A stretch of DNA of 64,000 nucleotides from Chitinophagaceae bacterium (GTDB lineage Bacteria; Bacteroidota; Bacteroidia; Chitinophagales; Chitinophagaceae), in NCBI GenBank assembly GCA_016787085.1, contig JAEUVJ010000002.1:110547-174546 (forward strand), read 5' to 3'. This document shows, one piece after another, positions 1-8,627 of the stretch (the first letter of the stretch is position 1; each line of letters starts with the position of its first letter). The notes under the pieces are model-generated. The model saw only the letters and a program-made list of their open reading frames with translations, was not told the DNA's origin and ran no database searches. Made by a program: the position numbers and the translations under genes.

Positions 1-759
1 ATTGCCATGGACAGGTACAGACAATTGCCGGATTCAATGCCCTCCCGTTATATATGGGTCAACCTGCCATCCTATTCCATGCGGTTGTGGGATAAGGACA
101 CGGTAAAGATCCTGTCGAAGATCATTTGTGGCAAAGCTATTACTCGTACACCACTGCTGACCAGCGCTATATCTGAAATGATCACGTACCCGCAATGGAC
201 GATCCCTACCAGCATCATCGTAAAAGAAATATTACCTGGCATCAAACGGGATTCGGCCTACCTGGCTAAAAAAGGGTATAGCCTGATTGACAAAGATGGA
301 AACGAAGTGGATCCGGCCACAGTAGAGTGGAGTAAATACAGTAAGGGCATCCCTTATAAAGTGGTGCAGGGCAGCGGCGACGACAATGCCCTTGGTATCC
401 TGAAATTCAATTTTAATAATAAATATGCTGTGTACCTGCACGACACCAACCAGCGTTACCTCTTCAGCCGGGAGATACGTTCGCTGAGCCATGGCTGTGT
501 CCGTGTGCAGGAGTGGGAGAAACTGGCCTATACTATCCTTGAATACGACAATACGGATGAGAAGAAACTGCAGGCTAAGGAAGATTCGCTGAAAGTATGG
601 CTTAGCAGGAAAGAGAAACACAGCATCGGTATCCGCAACCGCATCCCTGTTTATATCCGGTACATCAGTTGTGAAGGGAAAGATGGCCGTGTTGTCTTTT
701 ATGACGACATCTATGGCGAGGATAAGCTGCTGAGAGAACGTTATTTTGCCGGGAAGTAA
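1..759 (+). CDS. L,D-transpeptidase, YcbB/LdtD type (5' end cut by window edge)
   Basis: Periplasmic peptidoglycan cross-linking enzyme that makes 3-3 bonds through a catalytic cysteine. The YkuD motif SHGCVRV is visible, with the cysteine codon at 496-498. The frame is open to base 1, and the first methionine at base 7 sits in the sequence MDRYRQLP, which in YcbB-type proteins is an internal segment just before the catalytic domain. The real start, signal peptide and N-terminal half are therefore outside the window. Only the catalytic domain and a C-terminal tail of about 80 residues are seen. The family is clear from the motif; the exact subfamily is inferred from the pre-catalytic segment. 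Confidence 0.88.
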   Translation: MAMDRYRQLPDSMPSRYIWVNLPSYSMRLWDKDTVKILSKIICGKAITRTPLLTSAISEMITYPQWTIPTSIIVKEILPGIKRDSAYLAKKGYSLIDKDGNEVDPATVEWSKYSKGIPYKVVQGSGDDNALGILKFNFNNKYAVYLHDTNQRYLFSREIRSLSHGCVRVQEWEKLAYTILEYDNTDEKKLQAKEDSLKVWLSRKEKHSIGIRNRIPVYIRYISCEGKDGRVVFYDDIYGEDKLLRERYFAGK

Positions 760-888
760 AAAGTGCCCTGGGTGATCGTACAGGCCTTCCCATTATGCAG
801 ACAAGCCACATTTATGGCCCAAATATCACCCTCCCAAACCAGTGAATAGCAGGTCAATAATTTATTTTCGGATATTGAACATACCCGC

Positions 889-896
889 TATTTTTG
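889..896 (+). promoter_or_regulatory. Candidate -7 box for the OmpA-like gene
   Basis: The octamer TATTTTTG matches the Bacteroidota -7 consensus TAnnTTTG and lies 26 nt before the chosen ATG at 923. No good TTG was found 19-21 bp upstream (the triplet there is TTC), so this is a partial match. It supports a start at 923 rather than the upstream in-frame GTG at 842. Confidence 0.4.
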
Positions 897-922
897 TCAC
901 GTTTAAACCAAACTATCGCTTT

Positions 923-2242
923 ATGAAGAAGATCCTGGCCGCTTTATTGGCAATGTCTGCTTTCATTCCTTCCGGCTTTGCACAGGATGATGAAATAAGA
1001 CCGGCTGCAGTAGGTATCAGTTTTTCCCTGACTGATTTCCAGACCGCCAGCCGTATCCGCACCACTTCCTTGTCACAAGTTTTGGGTAATAAAAGATGGG
1101 CCAAATTCAGGGAGATGTCTCCGGGTCTTGGCATTAACTACTTTAAAGGCCTGAAAAAGCATATTGATTTTGCAGCTTCGCTGAATGGCACTTTCACACG
1201 ATACCCTTTCCCCAATAAGCCACTTACTTCCAGCGAAAAGTTTTTATTATCAGCTGATGCGACGATGAACTTCAAAATGTTTTCCGAAAAATTCTGGGTG
1301 CAGCCTTACCTCATCGCCGGTCTTGGCGGGCATATGTATGGCGGCACTTATTTTGGCGCTTATATTCCTACAGGCCTTGGGATGAAGGTGAATTTCTATG
1401 ATGAAACACACCTGTTCATCACGTCGCAGTACCGCATACCTGTCACTACAGAGACGGCTAACTATCATTTCCTGCATTCTATCGGCATTGCCGGCAGGGT
1501 AGGTAAAAAGAAAGAGCCGAAAGTGATCGAGCCGCCAAAACCTCCGGTTGATACAGACAAGGATGGTATTATTGACAGCCTCGATAAATGTCCTACCGTT
1601 CCGGGCCTTAAGAAGTATGACGGATGCCCTGTTCCGGATACAGACAAAGATGGTATCAATGACGAAGAAGATAAATGTCCGACGGTTCCCGGTTTAGCCC
1701 GCTACCAGGGTTGCCCGATACCGGATACAGATAAGGATGGTATCAATGATGAAGAAGATAAATGCCCGACGGTTCCCGGTTTAGCCCGTTACCAGGGTTG
1801 CCCGCTCACCGATACAGATGGTGATACGGTGCCGGATGAAGAAGATAAATGCCCGACTGAAAAAGGCTTGCCCGAAAATAATGGTTGCCCCACCCTCGAG
1901 CAGTTCAAGTTCGATGCCGGTAAGGTACAGTTCGTGACAGGCAGTGCTACATTGACCAAAGTGGCTATGGCTGAACTGGACAAAGGTGCCAAGATCATGC
2001 AGGAACACCCCACGCTGAATGTATCTGTCGAAGGCCATACAGACAACACCGGTACACCTGCCCTCAACCAGAAACTTTCTGAAAAGAGAGCGGCTGCTGT
2101 GAAAGCTTATTTAGTGAAGAAAGGTGTAAGTGCCGACAGGCTGACCACAGCGGGTTACGGCCAGACACAACCGGTCGGTGATAATAAGACATCTGCCGGC
2201 CGTGCTGCCAACAGAAGGGTGGAATTCAAAATAGGTAATTAA
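923..2242 (+). CDS. OmpA-family outer membrane protein with four TSP type-3 repeats
   Basis: Outer-membrane protein of 439 aa that should anchor the envelope to peptidoglycan. In order: a signal peptide (MKKILAALLAMSAFIPSGFAQ, cleaved after about residue 21), a roughly 190-residue beta-barrel-like region, four acidic calcium-binding thrombospondin type-3 repeats of the form DTDKDGxxDxxDKCPxxxG between about residues 210 and 330, and a C-terminal OmpA domain with the VEGHTDNTG peptidoglycan-binding motif and the final NRRVEF block. Repeats two and three are nearly identical (see findings). The GTG at 842 would add 27 residues ahead of the signal peptide and span a promoter-like box, so ATG 923 was chosen. 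A strong terminator follows directly. Confidence 0.92.
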   Translation: MKKILAALLAMSAFIPSGFAQDDEIRPAAVGISFSLTDFQTASRIRTTSLSQVLGNKRWAKFREMSPGLGINYFKGLKKHIDFAASLNGTFTRYPFPNKPLTSSEKFLLSADATMNFKMFSEKFWVQPYLIAGLGGHMYGGTYFGAYIPTGLGMKVNFYDETHLFITSQYRIPVTTETANYHFLHSIGIAGRVGKKKEPKVIEPPKPPVDTDKDGIIDSLDKCPTVPGLKKYDGCPVPDTDKDGINDEEDKCPTVPGLARYQGCPIPDTDKDGINDEEDKCPTVPGLARYQGCPLTDTDGDTVPDEEDKCPTEKGLPENNGCPTLEQFKFDAGKVQFVTGSATLTKVAMAELDKGAKIMQEHPTLNVSVEGHTDNTGTPALNQKLSEKRAAAVKAYLVKKGVSADRLTTAGYGQTQPVGDNKTSAGRAANRRVEFKIGN

Positions 2243-2270
2243 TATTTCGCTGAGCGTTCAGCTTTGAGAT

Positions 2271-2305
2271 AAAGAGAAAGTCCCTGCAAAGGGACTTTCT
2301 CTTTT
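2271..2305 (+). terminator. Intrinsic terminator after the OmpA-like gene
   Basis: A perfect 14-bp stem (2271-2284 with 2291-2304) closes a 6-nt TGCAAA loop. The 3' arm ends in a T-rich tract and the 5' arm begins with an A-rich tract, so it could work for both strands. It lies between this gene and the convergent cupin gene. Confidence 0.88.
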
Positions 2306-2324
2306 ATATAGCATAAGTGCTGTT

Positions 2325-2867
2325 CTAAAACCGCACATATTTTTTCAGCAACTGCTGATCAGTTCCTTTTGCCCTTGCTTTCTTTGCCTGCCTGCGTAAG
2401 ATGAATTCAAAAATACTCATCCAGCCCGGAAGGTTGCTTTCGCTGATCTCAAACAGCCAGGCCAGCGCCAGTTTATCTTTCGGGAAGCCGTTGGGTTTGC
2501 AAAGGCCGTCGCCGGCTAAGCCATACCCGATCTGCAGGGATTGCTCAAAACCGCGGCTCGCGGGACGAAGCTCAACCCGGAATGTGCAGGGCTTGCCGCT
2601 GCGGTTGCGGAACAGGTGGTTAATGTTTGCTTCAGCAGTAGCTGACTGACCCGGCAGTAGCGTGTGCATTTGCTTTCCCAGTTGCACCTGCACTTTTCCT
2701 TCTACACAATCAAATTTTTCGGAATAGGTCTTGTGATAATGAAGGCCCACGCCGCCGCCGTCGGCGAGTTCTACTTCCACGAGGGTGTAGTCGCCATTGG
2801 TATCGGCCGATGTTTTCAGAAAGCTGACCGTGTCTTTCTGGATGGGGTTATATATTTTTCTTTCCAT
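2325..2867 (-). CDS. Cupin-domain protein
   Basis: Small beta-barrel protein of 180 aa. Cupin motif 1 is well kept: G, H-Y-H, four residues, E, then G, as in LHYHKTYSEKFDCVEG, which supplies two His and one Glu as metal ligands. Motif 2 is partial (PGQS..NINHLFRN). The C-terminal third is rich in Lys and Arg and is outside the cupin fold. The substrate cannot be predicted: the fold covers dioxygenases, isomerases and pure binding proteins. It stands alone, convergent with the OmpA-like gene. Confidence 0.75.
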   Translation of the reverse strand: MERKIYNPIQKDTVSFLKTSADTNGDYTLVEVELADGGGVGLHYHKTYSEKFDCVEGKVQVQLGKQMHTLLPGQSATAEANINHLFRNRSGKPCTFRVELRPASRGFEQSLQIGYGLAGDGLCKPNGFPKDKLALAWLFEISESNLPGWMSIFEFILRRQAKKARAKGTDQQLLKKYVRF

Positions 2868-3020
2868 GATGGGATGATATACGATGAAAGAACAGGAAAG
2901 GATTCAACGGGCAGGAAGGATATTCGGTAGTGAATATTGGTACCGCTAATTTAATAAGATAGTCATCAGGTTGTGTGAACCCCGCCTGGTAAAAGCGGTG
3001 TGCATTTTAAAAGGATTAAT

Positions 3021-3061
3021 GCCCGGTTGATGAACCTCATAGGTTTTAGCTGGCGCCGGGC
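3021..3061 (+). other. Branched stem structure upstream of the 98-aa gene
   Basis: GCCCGG (3021-3026) pairs with CCGGGC (3056-3061) and encloses a second hairpin, AACCT-CAT-AGGTT (3033-3045). TTATTTT follows. It could be a terminator or a leader structure for the gene starting at 3092. It matches no riboswitch class I can name. Confidence 0.3.
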
Positions 3062-3091
3062 TTATTTTCGCCTCCAAAAAAACAGAGAGCA

Positions 3092-3388
3092 ATGAAAAAA
3101 AGCATACCCGCATTGGCCTTTCTTGTTATCTGCCTGTTCTTTCTTTCTTCCTGCGCCCATGAAGGGAATACTGTGAAGCAATACGGTTTCTTGTCAGGGA
3201 TACTGCACGGTTTCCTGTTCATTTTTTCCGTAATCGGGAAATTGTTTGGTGTGGATACAGGCCTCTATGCCGTAAATAATACTGGTTTCTTTTACTGGCT
3301 TGGCTATCTTATCGGGCTGTTTGTCCTTGGCGGGGCAGGCTGTTCGTCAACAAGAAGAAAAACTAAGAAGCCGTTGAGCAGCAGCTAA
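3092..3388 (+). CDS. Small membrane lipoprotein, unknown function
   Basis: A 98-aa protein with an N-terminal hydrophobic segment ending in a lipobox (FLSSC, Cys about residue 22). Two further hydrophobic stretches follow: LHGFLFIFSVIGKLFG and a YWLGYLIGLFVLGG segment near the C-terminus. The tail is basic (STRRKTKKPLSSS). It is likely lipid-anchored and also membrane-embedded. The layout recalls small inner-membrane proteins of unknown role, and I do not recognise a functional family. It has a structured leader and no operon partner. Confidence 0.6.
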   Translation: MKKSIPALAFLVICLFFLSSCAHEGNTVKQYGFLSGILHGFLFIFSVIGKLFGVDTGLYAVNNTGFFYWLGYLIGLFVLGGAGCSSTRRKTKKPLSSS

Positions 3389-3427
3389 ACACAAACAATT
3401 TTTCAGCCGTTTTGTGCTTTCGTGTTT

Positions 3428-3955
3428 CTATTGAAGCAGTAACCTGAACCCGAACACCGGCAGTTCGCCCTGCATGAAATCGAGGTCTTCTGAACGTTCA
3501 AAACCGATGGCCTCATACATCTTCCATGCGGTCTGCATCGCTTTGGTACTGTGAATGATCACCTGCGATAACTGTTGTTCTTTTGCTTTCTGAATACAGG
3601 CCATTGTCAATACCTTGCCGATGCCCCTGCCTCTTACAGACGTATCTACTGCCAGCAAACGGAATCCTGCAGCGTTCTTCTCCCATGTGGCCGTGCCGCC
3701 GGAGCCATAATACTGCATATCGCTGAAGTAAACCACTGCCCCTGCAATATGCCCGCCGGGTGATACAGCGACCAGCAGTTCAGTTCCCGGTTTTTTCGTC
3801 AGTTCCCCGATATTCCGGAGCATCTGGTAATATGCCGGTTGTTCACCGGGTTTGGGAAAACCATCCAGTTGGGAATATACGTCCACCATCAGTTGGCCGA
3901 TGGTGGCAAACTGTTCCGGTTGTGCATCGCGGATAATGTATTCCTGTGGTATCAT
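3428..3955 (-). CDS. GNAT-family N-acetyltransferase
   Basis: A 175-aa acetyl-CoA-dependent acyltransferase. The acetyl-CoA binding loop is visible as LLAVDTSVRGRGIGKVLT (R/Q-x-x-G-x-G/A), followed by the usual helix and the VIIHSTKAMQTAWKMYEAIGF segment typical of the fold's last motif. The length is normal for a single-domain GNAT. The acceptor substrate is unknown. It lies downstream of parDE on the same strand, about 76 nt away, with two short hairpins in the gap, so it need not be co-transcribed. Confidence 0.82.
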   Translation of the reverse strand: MIPQEYIIRDAQPEQFATIGQLMVDVYSQLDGFPKPGEQPAYYQMLRNIGELTKKPGTELLVAVSPGGHIAGAVVYFSDMQYYGSGGTATWEKNAAGFRLLAVDTSVRGRGIGKVLTMACIQKAKEQQLSQVIIHSTKAMQTAWKMYEAIGFERSEDLDFMQGELPVFGFRLLLQ

Positions 3956-4031
3956 TGCAACAAACCTGCCGGCAAGCAGGTGACTCCTATCGTGCTGCTT
4001 TAGATAGGAGCCCCTATGTAAAGCGGTGGTT

Positions 4032-4331
4032 TTATTCCTGAATCCGGTTTTTCAAATCCATTCGCCCATGCAGAATTCTTGCAACTTCAATTCCGGCTCC
4101 CCTGGCTTTTCTGTAAAATATTATGTGTTGCCCTGCCTTAAATCCTGAAATTTCGGCGCTGATTTCCGGATAAGGTTTTCCTGAAAGATGGCCGTCTGCT
4201 AAATCCTGGCAAGTATCCAAAAGCATGTAGTAATATTTTTCTGCCTGGAGTTCTGACCAGGCTTTATAGGTATAGTCCCAGATTTTAGAAAGGTCCTCTA
4301 ATGCTTTATTGGAAAGAGAGTACTTAGCCAT
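4032..4331 (-). CDS. parE: ParE/RelE-type toxin
   Basis: A 99-aa RelE/ParE-superfamily toxin. It opens with the typical YSLSNKALEDLSKIWDYT segment and has the late core strand GQHIIFYR followed by VARILHGRMD. ParE members poison DNA gyrase, while RelE members cleave mRNA on ribosomes. The ParD-type partner favours ParE. It overlaps the upstream antitoxin gene by 8 bp, the standard antitoxin-first arrangement that couples their translation. Confidence 0.87.
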   Translation of the reverse strand: MAKYSLSNKALEDLSKIWDYTYKAWSELQAEKYYYMLLDTCQDLADGHLSGKPYPEISAEISGFKAGQHIIFYRKARGAGIEVARILHGRMDLKNRIQE

Positions 4332-4575
4332 TTTTTCTCTTTGCGGATTTTAATTTTGCGAGATGTTTCTTAGGGTTAAAGTTTTTGACAAATCCGCTTT
4401 CAAAACCTTCGTCAATAGCTTTTCGCAACGCTACAATTTTAGCTTCTTCCTCTTCCAATAAACGAAGCCCGGCTCTTATTACTTCACTGGCATTTTTAAA
4501 TCTGCCGGTAGATACTTTGCTGTCCACAAAATTTTCAAAATGATCGCCCAATGAGATGGAAGTGTTTCGTCCCAT
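4324..4575 (-). CDS. parD: ParD-type antitoxin
   Basis: An 83-aa protein of the CC2985/ParD family. The N-terminus (MGRNTSISLGDHFENFVDSK) forms a ribbon-helix-helix DNA-binding fold, followed by the conserved NASEVIRAGLRLLEEEE helix. The C-terminal part (about residues 50-83) is charged and should wrap the toxin. It is expected to neutralise the product of the overlapping downstream gene and to repress its own promoter; a perfect palindrome lies 22 nt ahead of the start codon. Confidence 0.87.
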   Translation of the reverse strand: MGRNTSISLGDHFENFVDSKVSTGRFKNASEVIRAGLRLLEEEEAKIVALRKAIDEGFESGFVKNFNPKKHLAKLKSAKRKNG

Positions 4576-4597
4576 AATTTCAGGATTTTCATAAAGG

Positions 4598-4612
4598 TAC
4601 CAAATTTTGGTA
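4598..4612 (-). promoter_or_regulatory. Likely ParD operator palindrome
   Basis: TACCAAATTTTGGTA: perfect 7-bp arms around a central T. It lies 22 nt upstream of the parD start on the minus strand. Read on that strand, the end of the palindrome runs into TACCTTTA, which resembles the Bacteroidota -7 box, so a bound repressor would cover the promoter. Ribbon-helix-helix antitoxins normally bind such sites. Confidence 0.55.
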
Positions 4613-4825
4613 ACTTGAAAAACTTATTTACCGGGCGCTGGTCCTTTCCGGCAGATAGCAGATCGAAGTATATCTTTGAATGATAGTGCCAGCGATAAAA
4701 TATAGCCGGGCTTCAGCCATTAAGACCATTCAAATCCCCGGCAGTATTATGCAGGTCGTTTACTAAACATCTTATTCCTCTCATACCGCTTTACATGGGA
4801 ACCTGATATTGTACACAGTACTTCT

Positions 4826-5920
4826 TTACTGGTGTTTTGAAAAGCAAGGCAGCACATCTTCTTTAAAATAGGGTTCCTGATTTACCCAAAACATGTAGCG
4901 TACTCTCAAAAAATCTTTGGCGAAAGCATGTAATAACGGAACAAGGTTTTGCCTTGATTTATTTTCTGCATCATCCTTTTCATCACCGGTTTTACCAAAG
5001 TAATTACCATCTTGTACCGCAATTCCTAATGGAACGGTATAGTGTCCTTCGTGCATAAATTTAAGTGCATGGTTAAGTTGTCCCTTTCTTGTGACCATTA
5101 AGTCGGGTCCGCCAAGTCCAACACCAATTTCTTCACCGTATTGATAAAGGCTCCGAAGGTAGCCTTTATCATTCCAGGGCAGCCATTCTCCCGGGGTAAA
5201 ATTGGCATATATCATTGTCGCTGAGCTGGGGAACGATTTTTTCAATGCCAGCATATTTTCTTTTAACCCTTGAATATATCCCTGTTCGGAGAAACTTGTG
5301 TCTGTTTTTGAACTTACTCCGATGGCTGTTTCCTGAAGATTGATACCTTCTATTTTTCCATCATATTCTTTTCCCAATGCCCGGAGAAGCAATGCAAATC
5401 TTTCTCTTACTTTTTTGTTCCAGCGTTTTGCAACCCAGCCTTCAGGTTTCCCTGCATCATTGTATTGAAAGGTTGCACCGCCATTGTATTCATCAGTAAG
5501 TAAGTAGTCGGGAATTGCTTTGTATTTAGGGTTGAAGGTGACGTCTTGTAATTGTATAAAGATTTTTTTCCCGGACTTTTTAAGGTATTCATAGTCCTGC
5601 TTTAAAATGGTAAAGTCATATTTTCCTTTTTGAAACTCAAAGTCCCTCCAGGAATACATTATTTGCGCTCCTTTGAAAACAGGATGCTGCAGGAAGGGGT
5701 GGTCAATAATTGCCTCCCTGTCTTTTGCGAAATAAACAAAGTGCTGAATACTGTCTTTTATTATTGGACAAGCGGCACTTAGATATTTTTTATAAGCGTT
5801 CGCATATTTTTCGCTTTGATTTCCATTTTCCTGTGCATTAACAGGTTTCCATAATGTTATCAGGATGACGCATAAGAAACATCTGGCAGTGATTTTTAAT
5901 TTTTTCAATATAGAAGCCAT
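4826..5920 (-). CDS. Secreted protein, possible glycoside-hydrolase-like TIM barrel
   Basis: A 364-aa exported protein: a basic N-terminus, a hydrophobic segment and a cleavage site near WKPVNAQ. Several stretches resemble (beta/alpha)8 glycosidases: MYSWRDFEFQKGKYDF near residue 95, a strand ending in the polar sequence EGINLQETAIG (a Glu in a possible catalytic place), and FWVNQEPYF near the C-terminus. I cannot assign a GH family, and the function is a fold-level inference only. The frame extends to a TTG two codons earlier, but ATG 5920 gives the natural signal peptide. It lies about 140 nt downstream of the amidohydrolase gene on the same strand. Confidence 0.55.
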   Translation of the reverse strand: MASILKKLKITARCFLCVILITLWKPVNAQENGNQSEKYANAYKKYLSAACPIIKDSIQHFVYFAKDREAIIDHPFLQHPVFKGAQIMYSWRDFEFQKGKYDFTILKQDYEYLKKSGKKIFIQLQDVTFNPKYKAIPDYLLTDEYNGGATFQYNDAGKPEGWVAKRWNKKVRERFALLLRALGKEYDGKIEGINLQETAIGVSSKTDTSFSEQGYIQGLKENMLALKKSFPSSATMIYANFTPGEWLPWNDKGYLRSLYQYGEEIGVGLGGPDLMVTRKGQLNHALKFMHEGHYTVPLGIAVQDGNYFGKTGDEKDDAENKSRQNLVPLLHAFAKDFLRVRYMFWVNQEPYFKEDVLPCFSKHQ

Positions 5921-6057
5921 TCTCAATTTTGGTTTTGGTATTGTGTGCAGCGGGCAGGTATTGCCGATAGCGGGGAATTTGATATTCGTCCGTCCCGAAC
6001 CGCTGCCTGGTCTTCAGTTTTGTGTTTATGATTTCCAAATTTACTTCTCAGTACACT

Positions 6058-7380
6058 TTATTTTTTAAACATTTCCAGAAGAGCAGTAGCTCCAATTTGT
6101 ACACCTAATGGAATGCCGGCCAGGTCAACCTGGTAATTTCCATTATGATTGAAATAAGGGGCCCGTTTTCCTTCTTGTACAGCTTTTGCATAGGAATCCG
6201 GATTTGCCGTTCCTACAAATATGTAATCGCAGACCGTTTTATTATTACCCAATACCAAATGATTAAAATCTTCTGAACCCATAATCGGCAATGTATTGGT
6301 AAATATTTTTTCAGGAGTAATAACGCTTGTCAACACGTTATTAATTTTATTGGTTAATGATGCGTCATTCACCTGTGGAAAAACATTTCCCTTCATCAGG
6401 ATAGAAGGGTAACTTTCTTTGGGCAATCCATTGGCAACAGCAATGCCTTCATTGATTCTTTTTATTCCATCCAATAAAATGTTTCTTGTTTTTTCTGTAA
6501 ACCAGCGCAGGTTGAGTTTTACAACTACTGAAGCAGGAATTACATTGTTATCTCCGCCTCCTTGTATGGCGCCAACGGTAAGCACTGCCACATCTTGTGC
6601 AGCAATGTTTCGGCTGATGATTGTTTGATATTGCATCACGGCATTGCTGGCCATTACCACCGGGTCTTTGGTCACTTCGGGTGTGGAGCCATGTCCGCCA
6701 ACACCATAAAAAGTTACATCTAATTGGTCGCTCCCTGCTGCCCGTTCCCCAATTCCGTTAATGATACTGCCTACGGCCATTGGCCAGGTGTGCATGCCAA
6801 ATAAGTAATCCGGCACAGGAACACCTTTCTCATACATTTTATCGTTCACCATTGCTTTTGCACCTGTTAAAGTTTCTTCGGCTGGTTGTGCCAAAAGGAC
6901 CAACGTCCCTTTCCATTGATTTTTTATGTTCACCATGATTTTGGCAATGCCAAGCAACCATGTTACATGTGCATCATGTCCGCAGGCATGCATGACGGGT
7001 ACTTCAGTCCCGTCATCCTTTTTCATGGTCTTGCTGCTTGCATAAGGAAGTCCGGTAATTTCTTTAACAGAGTTGCAGTCCATGTCGGCCCGGTACATTA
7101 CAATGGGCCCTTCGCCATTTTTCAAAATACCCACAACCCCGGTTTTTGCAATCCCTGTAATTACTTCGTATCCCAACGCTTTCAACTCCTTCGCAATAAT
7201 GCCTGATGTACGAACTTCCATGAAACCCAGTTCGGGATTTTGATGGAGGTCTTTAAATATTTCTACCAGTCTTAGCGAGTCGGAATACACCATTTGCTTT
7301 ACCTGTTTGGCAGTCTGCGCCTGAATGGTTGAGACTGCCAGTATGATTGCTATCAGAAAAACGAAGGCTTTATTGGTCAT
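6058..7380 (-). CDS. M20-family metallo-amidohydrolase, exported
   Basis: A 440-aa amidohydrolase/carboxypeptidase of the hippurate hydrolase-IAA-amino-acid hydrolase type, which cleaves N-acyl amino acids. The metal-binding core is clear: MHACGHDAH with its His and Asp ligands, and the catalytic Glu pair in QPAEETLTGAKAM. The dimerisation domain (GVGGHGSTPE) and the late MGSEDFNHL motif follow. An N-terminal signal peptide (FLIAIILAVSTIQAQ) puts it in the periplasm. The frame runs upstream to 7512, but ATG 7380 sits directly before the signal peptide and was preferred. Confidence 0.88.
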   Translation of the reverse strand: MTNKAFVFLIAIILAVSTIQAQTAKQVKQMVYSDSLRLVEIFKDLHQNPELGFMEVRTSGIIAKELKALGYEVITGIAKTGVVGILKNGEGPIVMYRADMDCNSVKEITGLPYASSKTMKKDDGTEVPVMHACGHDAHVTWLLGIAKIMVNIKNQWKGTLVLLAQPAEETLTGAKAMVNDKMYEKGVPVPDYLFGMHTWPMAVGSIINGIGERAAGSDQLDVTFYGVGGHGSTPEVTKDPVVMASNAVMQYQTIISRNIAAQDVAVLTVGAIQGGGDNNVIPASVVVKLNLRWFTEKTRNILLDGIKRINEGIAVANGLPKESYPSILMKGNVFPQVNDASLTNKINNVLTSVITPEKIFTNTLPIMGSEDFNHLVLGNNKTVCDYIFVGTANPDSYAKAVQEGKRAPYFNHNGNYQVDLAGIPLGVQIGATALLEMFKK

Positions 7381-7536
7381 TTTAATGTTTTGGTTATTTA
7401 CTGATTTAAAGTCTAACTGAAATTTGTGAGGTTTCGTCATAGGCTTGAAGCCAACGGTAACCTGTGAAAAACTATTCACAGGTGTTGAATAAAAATACAG
7501 AAAACCGGGCAACAGCTAAGGAGTAAAATTTTGTCT

Positions 7537-7584
7537 GCACGGAGTCCCTGCATGACACAAAGCCCGGTACAGGAGACTCCGTGC
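7537..7584. repeat. Large REP-like palindrome
   Basis: GCACGGAGTC (7537-7546) and GACTCCGTGC (7575-7584) are exact inverted copies. Inside them CCTG pairs with CAGG across one bulged A, giving about 14 bp of stem. It lies between the amidohydrolase and the YwqK-like gene. There is no T-run, so a simple terminator is unlikely. The GGAGAC/CGTGC words also occur in the hairpins around the RAYT gene at 40.4 kb. Confidence 0.45.
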
Positions 7585-7619
7585 GGAAACAAAAAACACT
7601 CACCGCAGAGCAGTAGATT

Positions 7620-8627
7620 TTAATAGAATTTGTCTGATATGAATTTTCCATCCTTGTATGTTCTTTCCATATCCAACTTTCCATTTTTGTATCGCTTGAC
7701 GACACCATCAATCTTTCCATTTTTAAAAGGGGTTTCAACTTCGAGCTTTCCTTTCTCGTCGTATTTTTTTTCGATGCCCTCTGTTTTTCCGTTGACATCA
7801 GTTCCTTCATAATTTAATCGGCCATTTTCATAGTAACACTTATAAGGCCCATTCCTGATCCCTTCCTCATAGGATGTTTCAAAGAATAATTTACCGTCTT
7901 TATATTCTTTCTGGACTCCGTCGATTTTGTTTTTTTTGTAGGGTGTTTCCCATGAAATTCTTCCCTTCTCATCATAAGATTTTGATACGCCTTCATATTT
8001 CCCATCTATATAAGTTGTTTCTTGTGCAAGGGTTCCATTGAGATAGTAAAGTTTACTCAAGCCATGCAACTGACCATTTTTATAGTTGTGTTCCCATAAT
8101 AATTTGCCATCCCTGTATTCTTTTTGAAGTCCCTCCTTATTCCCGTTCTTATACGGAATTTCAAACATGATTTTTCCATTTTCATCGTAGGTCTTTTCAA
8201 TGCCGTCAAGTTTGCCATCCAAATAATTTCCCTCTTGCGTTATTTGCCCATTATCATAATAGCTCCTGTGCGGTCCATTAAGCTTTCCACCCTTAAAAAT
8301 AAATTCAAGGATGAATCTTTTGCCATTGTCCATATCAACGTATTCCTTTTCTACTCCATCAGGTTGGTTATCCAGATAATTTCCCTCTTTCTTTAAACGA
8401 CCATTCTGATTGTATTGTTTCCATGGCCCATTTAGTTTCCCATCTTTATAAGTAAATTCAGCCAACACCTGTTTTCCATTTGACATATTAACGGCTATGC
8501 CGGAAAACGGGACGTTGTTATAATACCAGAGTATTTGATTGTAGGTTAGCTGGGAGACGTTCACTCTTTGGCCGTTTGCGCAGGCCATGAAAAGAAGTAA
8601 GTATAAGAGCGAAGAAATATATTTCAT
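7620..8627 (-). CDS. YwqK-type MORN-repeat lipoprotein
   Basis: A 335-aa exported protein made almost wholly of tandem repeats of about 22-24 residues with the pattern Y-x-x-G-K-x-x-G-x-x-K-x-Y (for example YKDGKLNGPWKQYNQNG and NGKIDGVVKRYKNG). This is the MORN-like pattern of the YwqK family, annotated elsewhere as toxin-antitoxin-related; any antitoxin role here is unproven. The signal peptide ends in a lipobox-like MACANG (Cys about residue 16), so it is probably lipid-anchored. An upstream in-frame start would add 11 residues, but ATG 8627 gives the cleaner signal. Base composition is AT-rich relative to the parAB block. No toxin partner is adjacent. Confidence 0.75.
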   Translation of the reverse strand: MKYISSLLYLLLFMACANGQRVNVSQLTYNQILWYYNNVPFSGIAVNMSNGKQVLAEFTYKDGKLNGPWKQYNQNGRLKKEGNYLDNQPDGVEKEYVDMDNGKRFILEFIFKGGKLNGPHRSYYDNGQITQEGNYLDGKLDGIEKTYDENGKIMFEIPYKNGNKEGLQKEYRDGKLLWEHNYKNGQLHGLSKLYYLNGTLAQETTYIDGKYEGVSKSYDEKGRISWETPYKKNKIDGVQKEYKDGKLFFETSYEEGIRNGPYKCYYENGRLNYEGTDVNGKTEGIEKKYDEKGKLEVETPFKNGKIDGVVKRYKNGKLDMERTYKDGKFISDKFY

